Shown piece after piece: positions 25,642 through 33,869 of a stretch of 43,247 bases of DNA (the stretch's first letter is position 1; each line of letters begins with the position of its first letter). The stretch lies in assembly GCA_021107455.1 (NCBI GenBank), contig JAIOSU010000161.1, forward strand, positions 1 through 43,247, read 5' to 3'. Made by a program: the position numbers and the translations under genes. The stretch comes from Clostridiales bacterium. Lineage in GTDB: Bacteria; Bacillota; Clostridia; Peptostreptococcales; Acidaminobacteraceae. A model generated the notes under the pieces. The model saw only the letters and a program-made list of their open reading frames with translations. It was not told the DNA's origin and searched no databases.

Positions 25642-26223
25642 ATGAGTAACGTTTATGAAAACAAAAAAAAGATTGATCTTTTAGTAGGCAGTATTTTTGG
25701 CATCGCAACAATTGTATTTATCATTTTGTTCTTTACAAATGATTCATTTTTCAAGTGGGCATTTGATCGTCATCACAATATTTTGAGTTGGTATATTAGG
25801 CCAGTATTCATTATTCCGATTGTGTTTTTCGCCTAAAAGCGAAGCTTGACTGGAGTTATGGTTTCAATCTTCAGTTTGTTTACCAGCATGTTTTGGTTTC
25901 CGGTTCCTGCGACTGTCAGTCCAGAGATTATTGAATTTTTGAGTTTTGAACAGGAGTATCTCAAAGGTTCATGGGATGCGTCCAAAATATTCATTCAATT
26001 ATCAGTACCCTTGTTCTTTATAGCGTTGATTTTCGCAGCTTGGCGACGCAGCTGGAAATATCCGTTGGTTGTCATGACAGCTGCAGCAGTACTAAAAATG
26101 CTATGGAGTGCTATCTTTGCTGGTGATTCGGGACTTTCAATCATTAAACCAGCTATTACGGGATTGGTTGTATGTATTGGTGTGGTGTATTATATTATGA
26201 GAAAGAAAAAGCGAAAAACATGA
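25642..26223 (+). pseudogene. Four-to-five-helix membrane protein interrupted by an in-frame TAA
   Basis: Translation starts at ATG 25642 after GGAGGAAATT. The same frame is open from 25642 to 26223 apart from one TAA at 25834-25836, giving about 64 and 128 residues on either side. The N-terminal part has two hydrophobic segments with 'RHHNILSWYIRP' between; the C-terminal part has three more and a lysine-rich end. The text around the stop ('VFFA' / 'KRSLTGVM') reads as one continuous protein, and a tyrosine codon (TAT/TAC) in place of TAA would restore it. The function is unknown. It is the presumed target of the TetR regulator and its promoter is intact, so the lesion is recent, an error, or read through. 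An annotator may list two CDS. Confidence 0.7.
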
Positions 26224-26248
26224 GGAGCGCTCTGCGCCCCTCATGTTT
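26217..26248. terminator. Bidirectional terminator between convergent genes
   Basis: AACATGAGGAGCGC pairs with GCGCCCCTCATGTT (one mismatch) and is followed by a T run; the left arm includes the stop codon at 26221-26223 and the right flank touches the stop of the DUF4097 gene. Confidence 0.85.
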
Positions 26249-26250
26249 TT

Positions 26251-27204
26251 TTAATCAACAGTCAAATCGCCAATATTGACGCTGGCTTTTATTGAAATTT
26301 CACCGCCATTTCCGGAGGTGTTGAACATATAGACATCATTTTTAATCGTATAATCATCGATATTGATATCGACTTTAGAAGTAAATTCGTTTGATTCAGT
26401 TATAAGTTCGACTGGTGAGTTCTTAGGCAGTTTGAGATTGAGTTCACCTGTATTGGATGTAAGAACAGCATCAACGTTTTTTTCAAAATCACCAATGATT
26501 TGGTAGGTTAATTCGCCTACGTGCGATTCACCTTTAAGGGACAACTTTTCACCATATTCACCATCCAGTGTGACGCTGTTGGAACCTACATCAGTCAATG
26601 TCTTTAGAGTATGTAAAGCAGGAAAGTTTCCTTTCAATTCTAGTACCAGATCTCCAACGTTACTTGATAATTCAATCTCTCCCAGCTGGTCCTGATCATC
26701 TGAAATAATGATATCGAGAGCGCCAACATCGAGTCCAACTTCAATATTCTCGAAACTTAATTGTTCACCTTTGATGTTCAAATCGCCTACATTGAGATCT
26801 ACTCCAAGATCTGTGAGCAGTTTTTCTGGTATGAAAATTTCTGTTTGACTGTTTTGAGTTCCAATATTGATTTTTTTGTCCGGATCATTCTTGAATGTGA
26901 GTGTAATCGTTTTGCCACTGGTGTCTACGTCCATTTCCGCCAAAAGATCTTTTCTGTTTGCAATTTGCTTGTAAATAAGTTCGTTGCTGTCCGTTGAGCT
27001 GATTTTCACTCCGGAGACAGTGAGATCGATCTCGAGGACCAATTTGTCAAATTTGCCGAGATCTTCTTTGTATTCCACTTGTTCTTTCATATCAGGTGAT
27101 GCTTCTTCAAACAAATCCTTCTCACCAAAAATAAAATCATTTGTGCAGCCAGTGACGAGTAAGATAATCATCAGTCCGATGATCACTGTATAATATTTTT
27201 TCAT
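26251..27204 (-). CDS. DUF4097-like beta-helix lipoprotein
   Basis: A 317-residue lipoprotein. The ATG at 27204 lies five bases after AGGAGG; a start 7 codons further out would put that site inside the gene. The signal peptide ends in a lipobox 'VTGC' near residue 19. The mature part is an array of short strands with repeated 'VGDLNIKG', 'VGALDI', 'VGDLVLEL', 'VGELTYQI', 'TGELNLKLP' and 'IGDLTVD', the pattern of DUF4097/adhesin-like right-handed beta-helix domains. Such proteins are surface exposed in Gram-positives and of unknown precise role. The gene is probably transcribed alone, 85 bp downstream of the antiporter gene on the same strand. Confidence 0.85.
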   Translation of the reverse strand: MKKYYTVIIGLMIILLVTGCTNDFIFGEKDLFEEASPDMKEQVEYKEDLGKFDKLVLEIDLTVSGVKISSTDSNELIYKQIANRKDLLAEMDVDTSGKTITLTFKNDPDKKINIGTQNSQTEIFIPEKLLTDLGVDLNVGDLNIKGEQLSFENIEVGLDVGALDIIISDDQDQLGEIELSSNVGDLVLELKGNFPALHTLKTLTDVGSNSVTLDGEYGEKLSLKGESHVGELTYQIIGDFEKNVDAVLTSNTGELNLKLPKNSPVELITESNEFTSKVDINIDDYTIKNDVYMFNTSGNGGEISIKASVNIGDLTVD

Positions 27205-27289
27205 AAGAGCCTCCTGTTTCTTCAATATGGATTAGTGTAACATCCTATTGTTAATATTGGATTAAAGCCTGTTTAATATTCAATTTCAG

Positions 27290-28477
27290 TCAGGTTGATG
27301 ATTTTATGGAAAGAAATCTGGTGTAAGTTTGATCGATTCCAATTGCACCAATTGGGGCTGTAATCATAATGGATAAAACCGCTACCGTCAGGATAGTGTT
27401 GCCTGACTCTACTCCCGCGGTCAATGGAATTGCTCCAATCGCCGCTTGAACGGTTGCTTTAGGGACATATGAAATAGCACAAAACAGTTTTTCTTTTAAG
27501 TTGAGATTTGTTTTTATGAGACTGAGGTATACGCCCACAATTCTAAGTAACAATGCTGACAAGATGAGTAAGACTGACATGAGTCCTGCACCAGCCAAAT
27601 AACTGATGTCAACTGCGGCACCGACCAGGACAAATAACATGAGTTCTGCACCGACCCAAATTTTAGAGAATTTCCCCATAATTCTTTTGGCCAGGATTGG
27701 ATATGTTTTTAGTATAGTCGCACCTAGTGCCATTACAGCCAATAGTCCGGACATTGGAAAATAGGGTTCCAAAAAAGTTTCAAGTGACACGAAGATGAAA
27801 GATGTACTGAGTATGATCAATACTTTAATGGTATCCCTGATGTGAAGTGATTTAAAAACACGAATAAGCACTAGACCTGTAACGATTCCCAATAGCATCC
27901 CTAAAAGTATTGAAACCGGTACAGACAGCAGTGTAGATGCTGAAAAATCATCTCCACCATACATTCCTAAAAATGCAGTAAAAAGGACGATGACATAGAT
28001 GTCATCCACTGAGGCACCCGCCATAATGAGTTGAGGAATATTCTTATCCTTACCATGACCACTTTCCATAAGGTGAATCATTCTAGGGACAATTATGGCA
28101 GGTGAGACTGCAGCTAAAACAGTACCCATGATTGCCGCTTCCAAATAGGAAACATTCAGGAAAATGGGAGCCAGTATTGTGACTGCCAGTATTTCAAGTG
28201 TAGCCGGAACAAAACACATCAAAATTGCGGGTCTTCCAACTTTTTTCAAATCATTGATGTCAATAGTGAGTCCGGCTCTCGTGAGAATGACGATAAGTGA
28301 AATCTCTCGAAGATCTGCTGAGATATTCAAAATATCATCTGAAATCAAGTCAAGTACGTAGGGTCCAAGAAAAATGCCTGTGAGAATCATACCTATCAGA
28401 CCTGGTATTTTGAGCCGATTAAAAATGCCACTTAAACTAAAACCGATGATTAAGATGAGTGCCAAACTAAATAACAT
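27290..28477 (-). CDS. Cation:proton antiporter (CPA superfamily)
   Basis: A 395-residue membrane protein with about 12 hydrophobic segments and no C-terminal TrkA-N domain. The start 'MLFSLALILIIGFSLSGIFNRLKIPGLIGMILTGIFLGP' is characteristic of Na+/H+ exchanger family domains. The ion-binding Asp pair Asp158-Asp159 ('GASVDDI') lies in the expected mid-protein helix, indicating an electrogenic-type sodium/proton exchanger, though the class cannot be fixed by eye. It would extrude Na+ or K+ in exchange for protons. The ATG follows GGAGGC. Confidence 0.88.
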   Translation of the reverse strand: MLFSLALILIIGFSLSGIFNRLKIPGLIGMILTGIFLGPYVLDLISDDILNISADLREISLIVILTRAGLTIDINDLKKVGRPAILMCFVPATLEILAVTILAPIFLNVSYLEAAIMGTVLAAVSPAIIVPRMIHLMESGHGKDKNIPQLIMAGASVDDIYVIVLFTAFLGMYGGDDFSASTLLSVPVSILLGMLLGIVTGLVLIRVFKSLHIRDTIKVLIILSTSFIFVSLETFLEPYFPMSGLLAVMALGATILKTYPILAKRIMGKFSKIWVGAELMLFVLVGAAVDISYLAGAGLMSVLLILSALLLRIVGVYLSLIKTNLNLKEKLFCAISYVPKATVQAAIGAIPLTAGVESGNTILTVAVLSIMITAPIGAIGIDQTYTRFLSIKSST

Positions 28478-28570
28478 ATATGTATGCCTCCGGATTTGAT
28501 ATAATAAAATCGAACTAAGAATATCATATTAGATGACGAAATACAATATGCTCAGGACGGTGGAATATTT

Positions 28571-29782
28571 ATGGTGACATTTGTTTTATTGATAATTATC
28601 TATTTGGCATTTATCAGTCTTGGTCTTCCAGATGCGCTTCTAGGTGTGGCTTGGCCGATGATTCGCCAGGAATGGTTTATGAGGCTGGATGCCGCTGGAA
28701 TGATCTCTATAGTCGTTACAGTGGGAACAATCAGCAGCAGTCTGCTCAGTGGACGACTAATCAGACGTTTTGGTGAAGGGAAAATCACTTTTTTCAGTGG
28801 ATTAATGACCGGTACGGCATTGCTCGGTTTTGCATATGCTCCCTCTTATATTTGGTTTGTGTTTTTGGCACTTCCACTTGGATTTGGAGCAGGTTCCGTC
28901 GATACAGCACTCAATCACTATGTCGCGCTTCATTTCAAGGCGCATCATATGAATTGGCTACATTCCTTTTGGGGAGTGGGTGCAACCTCCGGTCCGATTT
29001 TGATGTCCATCATTCTTAAGCAGACCGGATCGTGGAGAAATGGGTATCAAAGTGTGGCCATGATTCAACTAGGACTGGCTGCAATTCTATTTCTCAGCTT
29101 GCCACTTTGGAGGAAGCATGCGGAAATGACGAACGCTCATGTTAGCGACCGTGGTGATCATGCAGAGAACGTCACAGGTCGCCCGCTTAAAATTTTTGAA
29201 GCGTTAAAAATCAAAGGTGTTCCTTATGCTTTATTGATATTTATGACATATTGCGCAGTAGAATTCTCGGTTGGATTATGGGGAAGCAGTTATCTGGTAC
29301 AGATCAAAGGCATTTCTCTTGAAATCGCTGCAAGATGGGTGGCGTTTTACTTCGGTGGTATAACGGTTGGACGGATATTGGCTGGATTCATTTCCTTCAA
29401 ATTATCCAATAAAAAAATGATTTTTCTCGGCGTGATGATAGCACTTTTAGGTGCGATAATTTTAGTCTTGGATTTAAGTAATTTGTCTGTAATGATGGCT
29501 TTTGTTATGTTGGGGATGGGATTTGCACCAATTTTCCCTGCGATGACTCACGATACTCCGATTCGGTTCGGTAGGATCAATGCACAGTCCATAATTGGAT
29601 TTCAAATGGCATCAGCATACATTGGAATAGCGGTATTTCCACCACTTTTGGGAGTCCTGATGGAAATGACCGGTATGATATTGTTTCCTTTTTTTGTTCT
29701 TCTTTGTATAGTGTTACTTTTGTTATTCACACATAAACTGAACAAAGGTGGGTTTCAAACCTCCAAAGAAAGAAGTGGATGA
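28571..29782 (+). CDS. MFS transporter
   Basis: A 403-residue major facilitator protein with about 12 membrane segments split by a soluble loop at residues ~180-210. The loop between helices 2 and 3 has 'GRLIRRFGEGK', the family's basic signature, and helix 4-5 has 'GFGAGSVDTALNHYVA' with a conserved 'HSFWGVGATSGP', typical of FucP/sugar-like or uncharacterised Firmicutes MFS members. The substrate is unknown. The ribosome site is weak (GGACGGTGG). Its stop overlaps the start of the SOUL gene in ATGA (29779-29782). Confidence 0.9.
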   Translation: MVTFVLLIIIYLAFISLGLPDALLGVAWPMIRQEWFMRLDAAGMISIVVTVGTISSSLLSGRLIRRFGEGKITFFSGLMTGTALLGFAYAPSYIWFVFLALPLGFGAGSVDTALNHYVALHFKAHHMNWLHSFWGVGATSGPILMSIILKQTGSWRNGYQSVAMIQLGLAAILFLSLPLWRKHAEMTNAHVSDRGDHAENVTGRPLKIFEALKIKGVPYALLIFMTYCAVEFSVGLWGSSYLVQIKGISLEIAARWVAFYFGGITVGRILAGFISFKLSNKKMIFLGVMIALLGAIILVLDLSNLSVMMAFVMLGMGFAPIFPAMTHDTPIRFGRINAQSIIGFQMASAYIGIAVFPPLLGVLMEMTGMILFPFFVLLCIVLLLLFTHKLNKGGFQTSKERSG

Positions 29783-30300
29783 ATATGGGATTATATGAAA
29801 CACCTGATTATACTGTGATTTATAAAAAAGATGAATTTGAGGTTCGAGAGTATTCTGATTTCTACATTGTAGAATATCAAAATGAAAAAGACAAATATAG
29901 CGACAATGGTTTCGGAGCGTTGTTCAGTTATATCAGTCAAGATAATCAAGAAAATCAAAAAATCAAAATGACTATACCTGTTATAGAAGAAATCAAAACT
30001 GAAGGGCAGACCATGGCGTTTGTGGTACCGAGTGCGCACTGGGATAGTATTCCTAACCCCAACAATCCTTCACTGAAGATCAAGAAATTTGAAAAGGGAA
30101 CATTTGCAGTTATAAGATACAGTGGAACATCAGGAGAAGCGAAAGAAATCAAAATGATAGGACAATTGGAGTCTTGGATGGCTGCAAATGGATACCAAAA
30201 GGAATCCAATTTTATGCTGGCACTATACAATCCACCATTTGTACCACCAATGTTCAGGAGAAATGAAATTATGGTCAGGGTAACCATGGTTGGAAATTGA
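29779..30300 (+). CDS. SOUL family heme-binding-like protein
   Basis: A 173-residue protein of the SOUL/HBP family: it opens 'YETPDYTVIYKKDEFEVREYSDFYIVE', the classic 'YEV....fEiReY' start, and has 'KIKMTIPVI', matching the 'kI.MT.PV' motif, with a C-terminal 'YNPPFVPPMFRRNEIMV' (compare 'Y.pPf.p...rrnEv'). Eukaryotic relatives bind heme; bacterial members are small and mostly uncharacterised. The ATG at 29779 overlaps the MFS stop; a second ATG at 29785 is equally possible. Coupling to an MFS carrier hints at porphyrin or hydrophobic ligand handling, which is only inference. Confidence 0.88.
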   Translation: MNMGLYETPDYTVIYKKDEFEVREYSDFYIVEYQNEKDKYSDNGFGALFSYISQDNQENQKIKMTIPVIEEIKTEGQTMAFVVPSAHWDSIPNPNNPSLKIKKFEKGTFAVIRYSGTSGEAKEIKMIGQLESWMAANGYQKESNFMLALYNPPFVPPMFRRNEIMVRVTMVGN

Positions 30301-30321
30301 AAATCTAAGTATCGCATCAAA

Positions 30322-30356
30322 AAAAACGCCAAATCGTATCGATTTTGGCGTTTTTC
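30322..30356. terminator. Bidirectional terminator
   Basis: AAAACGCC-AAATCG pairs with CGATTT-T-GGCGTTTT (one bulged T) around TAT, flanked by A and T runs, between the SOUL gene and the converging HAAS genes. Confidence 0.8.
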
Positions 30357-30360
30357 TATT

Positions 30361-30717
30361 TTACCTTGATCTGGTTTTCATAAGTACTCGCAAATGCCCG
30401 AAGATATCAAAAGCAACAATAATTACAACGACGGCAAGAGTAATGTTTAAACTGAGATCTAGAACGGTTGAAAGTGCGATACTTTCATCTTTAAGAACAC
30501 TATCTATTGCTGAAAAATTCCAAAACCCTGGAGTCATCATCAATTTTGCGAATATACCAACACCGATTATATCTATGGCAATAGCGATAATCCGTGTAAT
30601 GGATTGCCATTGTTTCTTTATAAGTAGATATAAGTTTAAAATGAGATTTGAAATAATAGCGAAGTTGATCCAGATGAGAAATGGTTTGAAAAGTTCCATG
30701 TTCAGCACAGGAATCAC
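30361..30717 (-). CDS. Membrane protein, probable detached C-terminal part of the HAAS protein
   Basis: A 118-residue frame with three hydrophobic segments, opening at GTG 30717 within a GTGA overlap of the upstream gene's stop. It has no ribosome site of its own beyond the coupling overlap. The beginning ('VIPVLNMELFKPFLIWIN') looks like the continuation of the preceding HAAS membrane protein. Adding one A to the AAAA run at 30728-30731 would fuse the frames as 'RKNEVIPVLNM'. It is therefore either the rear part of a frameshifted gene or a genuine coupled small membrane protein. Confidence 0.6.
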   Translation of the reverse strand: MIPVLNMELFKPFLIWINFAIISNLILNLYLLIKKQWQSITRIIAIAIDIIGVGIFAKLMMTPGFWNFSAIDSVLKDESIALSTVLDLSLNITLAVVVIIVAFDIFGHLRVLMKTRSR

Positions 30718-31322
30718 TTCGTTTTACGTAATGCAATGACTAGAGCAGGTGTGGCTTGATTGATAGCGACTAAAAAAAAGCAAATGAATATGGATTCCAA
30801 AATAATCTCCAAAAAGTTGATTTTTTGGTGAGCTTCAGGAGCATTTTCAATGACTTTGAAAGACCAAGCTCCGGTGATTTTTTCTTGTTCTCCAGGACTG
30901 TAGTGTTGAATTAATGCAAAGATCAAAGTGACTGTACCAACCGCTGAAAGTGAAGCCTGCCAAATACTTGCGATGATTTTTATTAAAAGTTGTATCCCAT
31001 CTTTTGATTCTGGAAGCGTAATTATATTCGCTATTGTAAGACCAATGGCGATACCAATCAGAGCAATCTTAAGCACCAGCCAATAGGTATCAATATAGGC
31101 TGGACCAATTAAACATCTGGGTCCTTCCATGTAAGCTTCAGCAACTTTTTTAGGGTGTCCCATTGAACGGATTGCTGTCTCGATTTCTGATTCAGAGTAC
31201 TTTTTTTGACCGAAGTTCTGTTCCAGATAATCATATAAATTAGATTCAATCTCTCTTAAAACCTCATCGCGCTGAGCAGGTGAAATATATTTTCCTATTG
31301 TATAAAGATAGTCATTAATCAT
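30714..31322 (-). CDS. HAAS signalling domain membrane protein
   Basis: A 202-residue protein. The ATG at 31322 overlaps the PadR stop (ATGA) and has GGAGGTG four bases upstream. Residues ~1-70 ('DYLYTIGKYISPAQRDEVLREIESNLYDYLEQNFG...MGHPKKVAEAYM') form the helical HAAS domain, known to accompany PadR regulators in Firmicutes and to sense or transmit envelope signals. Three to four membrane segments follow. The protein ends abruptly with 'ALRKTK'; full-length relatives usually carry more membrane segments, found here in the next frame (30361-30717). See the finding on a possible frameshift. Confidence 0.8.
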   Translation of the reverse strand: MINDYLYTIGKYISPAQRDEVLREIESNLYDYLEQNFGQKKYSESEIETAIRSMGHPKKVAEAYMEGPRCLIGPAYIDTYWLVLKIALIGIAIGLTIANIITLPESKDGIQLLIKIIASIWQASLSAVGTVTLIFALIQHYSPGEQEKITGAWSFKVIENAPEAHQKINFLEIILESIFICFFLVAINQATPALVIALRKTK

Positions 31323-31660
31323 TTTACACCTCCGATTAACCCTGACATAGTCGCCTCGAGTGTCTGCCACTCTTCTATCAGTACTGCTCTGACATCCCGT
31401 CCAAGCTCACTGATCTTATAATATCTTCTGGGTCTATTTTCTTCAACTTGCCAAATGGAATCCAGTAATCCTTGTTTTTCAAGTCTCCGCATGAGTGGAT
31501 ATAATGTGTTTTGTTCTATAGGCATGCCCATTTCGGTCAAGGCTTGAATCAGTGAATAGCCATATTGTGCTTCGTCTGTTTGTGTCAACACAGCCAAAAC
31601 CAGAGTACCACGTTTCATTTCTTGTTGTACATTGAGAACGATTTTCTCGGTTTCACTCAT
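31319..31660 (-). CDS. PadR family transcriptional regulator
   Basis: A 113-residue winged-helix regulator. The ATG at 31660 follows AAAGGAGATG; a longer start is not supported. The PadR signature is clear: 'KRGTLVLAVLTQTDEAQYGYSLIQAL' then 'EQNTLYPLMRRLEKQGLLDS' and the wing 'RPRRYYKISELGRD'. The small size is that of the PadR_s1 type with a single C-terminal dimer helix. It is the first gene of a PadR-HAAS operon and probably autorepresses through the palindrome in its promoter. Confidence 0.93.
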   Translation of the reverse strand: MSETEKIVLNVQQEMKRGTLVLAVLTQTDEAQYGYSLIQALTEMGMPIEQNTLYPLMRRLEKQGLLDSIWQVEENRPRRYYKISELGRDVRAVLIEEWQTLEATMSGLIGGVK

Positions 31661-31681
31661 TAAATCATCTCCTTTGATTAC

Positions 31682-31711
31682 ATTATAGTGTATGACGCAC
31701 AGTATTGTCAA
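31682..31711 (-). promoter_or_regulatory. PadR operon promoter with palindromic operator
   Basis: On the minus strand TTGACA (31711-31706) and TATAAT (31687-31682) have an 18-bp spacer. The spacer holds an imperfect palindrome, ATACTGT-N7-ACACTAT (31705-31685, 6 of 7 arm positions paired), which overlaps the -10. This is the expected place for a PadR autorepressor site. Confidence 0.7.
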
Positions 31712-31725
31712 GTTAAAATAATGCG

Positions 31726-31752
31726 CAAAAAAACCAGGTCGATAAACCTGGT
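31726..31752 (-). terminator. Terminator of the DUF2202 gene
   Basis: Minus strand: ACCAGGT pairs with ACCTGGT around a 6-base loop and is followed by seven T. Confidence 0.8.
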
Positions 31753-31767
31753 CTCTTACTAATTTGC

Positions 31768-32310
31768 TTATTTATTTCTTCCTCTGAAGCCTCTGACACC
31801 AGTATTGCGATTTGAAGCATTCTCAAATGCTTTAAGGTGATTTTCTGAAGCTGCTTTTAACCTTTCGAAAACAGTCTTGACGTCGTCGGGCAAATCTTCT
31901 TCAAGGAACAATTCATACATTTCAATGTTGGCGATTTCAGCTTCTATTCCGATTACATATGTTTCTGCCAAAGTAACGGGTAATACGACTTTTGTAGCGG
32001 CATCGTTGAATGGAATTTCAAAATCGTATGTTTCAAATAGTGGAATCAATAAATTGATGTGGGTTTCCTCTGATTTGATGATATTGCTGTAAGGACGTTG
32101 AGTGTCAAACTCCTTAATTATGGATTCATATTCAGCTTTGGCCAAATATTCATCCTGGATCGCATAGTTGAGCATTTCCTCAATAGTCAAATTCTCATCT
32201 ACTGCTGCCCCTGCTGCTCCGTAAGGTATACTGTCTGCCATGGATATACCAGTGGTTCCTATCAATGTGATCATAATTACAGCCATTAAAATTTGGGTTG
32301 CTTTTTTCAT
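31768..32310 (-). CDS. Exported DUF2202 ferritin-like protein
   Basis: A 180-residue exported protein. The ATG at 32310 has AAAGGAG nine bases upstream; the ATG three codons earlier touches the ribosome site. A signal peptide (residues ~1-26, ending 'GISMADS') is visible. The mature domain has the ferritin-like four-helix pattern of DUF2202: 'LTIEEMLNYAIQDEYLAKAEYESIIKEF', 'ESEETHINLL'-type 'SEETHI', 'EIANIEMYELFL' and 'SENHLKAFE', with Glu and ExxH residues that would form a di-metal site. The role is unknown, possibly metal or oxidative stress handling outside the membrane. It is monocistronic with its own terminator. Confidence 0.85.
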   Translation of the reverse strand: MKKATQILMAVIMITLIGTTGISMADSIPYGAAGAAVDENLTIEEMLNYAIQDEYLAKAEYESIIKEFDTQRPYSNIIKSEETHINLLIPLFETYDFEIPFNDAATKVVLPVTLAETYVIGIEAEIANIEMYELFLEEDLPDDVKTVFERLKAASENHLKAFENASNRNTGVRGFRGRNK

Positions 32311-32430
32311 AGTTTCCATCTCCTTTGAATAATTTGTTTAGTTATGTTATGTGCCTATATTAATCAATGAATGTGATGGATTAATGATGAAGATGTTATG
32401 AAATATGATAAATGTTGCCAAGTTTTTCTC

Positions 32431-32459
32431 TTGAGAGTCATAACCAAATAGTGTAGACT
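32431..32459 (+). promoter_or_regulatory. Candidate promoter of tldD-tldE
   Basis: A -35 TTGAGA (32431-32436) and a -10 TAGACT (32454-32459) with a 17-bp spacer lie 57 bp upstream of the tldD start. Confidence 0.45.
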
Positions 32460-32515
32460 AAAATACGAAGGGTCACGAAATAATATTAATGAATGAAAAT
32501 GAATTGGAGGGCAGC

Positions 32516-33868
32516 ATGGATACTGAAAAGTTCAAAAATGCACTTTTAGTTGAGGGCTTTTGCGATTTGAGGGTACAAGATTTTTCTTTTACGAGCATCA
32601 AGGGGACAAAGCGAGAGCTGGACACAGTAGCGATCATCAGAAAAACCGGAGGTAATGTCAGGGTTCTAAGTGGTGGCGGCTTCGGCACATTCTGTTTTAC
32701 CGATCCGGATGACCTTAAGTTTGCTATTAATGAAGCAAAGATTGCCAGTGATTTGATTCCTGGAAAAAAGATTTTCACCAATTATGAAGTCAACGTAGAT
32801 CATGTGTCCGTTACTCCAGAAATGGACCCGAGGAAAGTAAGTATAGAAGACAAAAAAGCACTGATAAATAAGTATATAGATATTTTCATGAATTATGACG
32901 GCATTGCCAATTTGGAATCGGAGTATTATGAACAGTTCACGGATACACTTGTATTAAACAACAAAGGCACTGAAGTGAGACAGGAAGAACTCATTTGTGG
33001 GATCACTTTCAGAGTGACATCCCAAAAGGCGGATTTGACTCAAATCACACGACTGTCATTTGGAGGAAATTCAAATTATGCTGATTTACTGGATCACGAG
33101 GAAGAAGTTCATGCAAAAGCAAGACAAACCATTGAACTTCTTGATGCCGAGCCGGTTGTCGGTGGCAATTACGATGTGGTTCTAGATAGCGATGTAAGCG
33201 GACTTTTTATTCATGAGGCATTTGGTCATCTCAGCGAATCTGACAACCTTGTGGGCAATATTTCACTCGCTGAGACCATGAAACTTGGAGAAACCTTCGC
33301 TGTACCTGAATTCAATGTCATTGACGATCCGACACTGAGTGGTTATCCTGGAAGCTATTCTTATGATCATGAAGGCACTTTGGCAAAGAGAACCTATTTG
33401 ATCAAAGATGGAAGACTTAGTGGAAGATTACACTCAATTGAGAGTGCCAATCTTATGAACGAAACTCCGACTGGACATGCGCGGGCTAAAAATTTTGGAT
33501 TCACACCAATTGTCAGGATGGGCAACATTTATATCGATAAGGATAAACATAGTCTCGATGATATGATCAAATCAATTGATAAAGGACTTTACTTGTTCGG
33601 ATCAGCAGGTGGCCAAACCAGTGGTGACACTTTCACATTCGCCGTTCAAGGTGCCTATAAAATTGAAAATGGTGAAATCAAAGGCATGGTGCGTGATCTG
33701 GCACTTACAGGGCATCTTTTCACAACACTAAAAAACATTGAGATGATAGGTAACGAGATTGGATTTTCGAAAGCCGGAGGCTGCGGTAAAGGCGGACAAA
33801 TTCTGATTCAATCGGGTAAAGGCTCTGCGCCGATCAAAATCAAGAATATGGGTATAGGGGGGAAATGA
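32516..33868 (+). CDS. tldD: TldD metalloprotease subunit
   Basis: A 450-residue TldD/PmbA-family protein. The ATG at 32516 follows TTGGAGGG at good spacing; an ATG at 32489 precedes that site and is less likely. The catalytic zinc motif HExxxH is present as 'HEAFGH' (233-238), and the late 'GGCGKGGQ' provides the third ligand Cys known from TldD structures. TldD with TldE forms a cytoplasmic heterodimeric protease that degrades unfolded peptides and removes leader peptides of some RiPPs, as for microcin B17. The next gene, 1 bp after the stop, encodes the partner. No RiPP precursor is visible next to it. Confidence 0.95.
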   Translation: MDTEKFKNALLVEGFCDLRVQDFSFTSIKGTKRELDTVAIIRKTGGNVRVLSGGGFGTFCFTDPDDLKFAINEAKIASDLIPGKKIFTNYEVNVDHVSVTPEMDPRKVSIEDKKALINKYIDIFMNYDGIANLESEYYEQFTDTLVLNNKGTEVRQEELICGITFRVTSQKADLTQITRLSFGGNSNYADLLDHEEEVHAKARQTIELLDAEPVVGGNYDVVLDSDVSGLFIHEAFGHLSESDNLVGNISLAETMKLGETFAVPEFNVIDDPTLSGYPGSYSYDHEGTLAKRTYLIKDGRLSGRLHSIESANLMNETPTGHARAKNFGFTPIVRMGNIYIDKDKHSLDDMIKSIDKGLYLFGSAGGQTSGDTFTFAVQGAYKIENGEIKGMVRDLALTGHLFTTLKNIEMIGNEIGFSKAGGCGKGGQILIQSGKGSAPIKIKNMGIGGK

Positions 33869-33869
33869 C

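Noticed and set aside
11550-26223. TAA reassigned as a sense codon
   Set aside because: Many clean gene ends use TAA directly before terminators or neighbouring starts (for example at 11454-11456 and 6255-6257), so TAA is a normal stop here.
30290-30739. 149-residue plus-strand frame opposite the HAAS genes
   Set aside because: It runs across a terminator hairpin and the HAAS gene in antisense, with no ribosome site.
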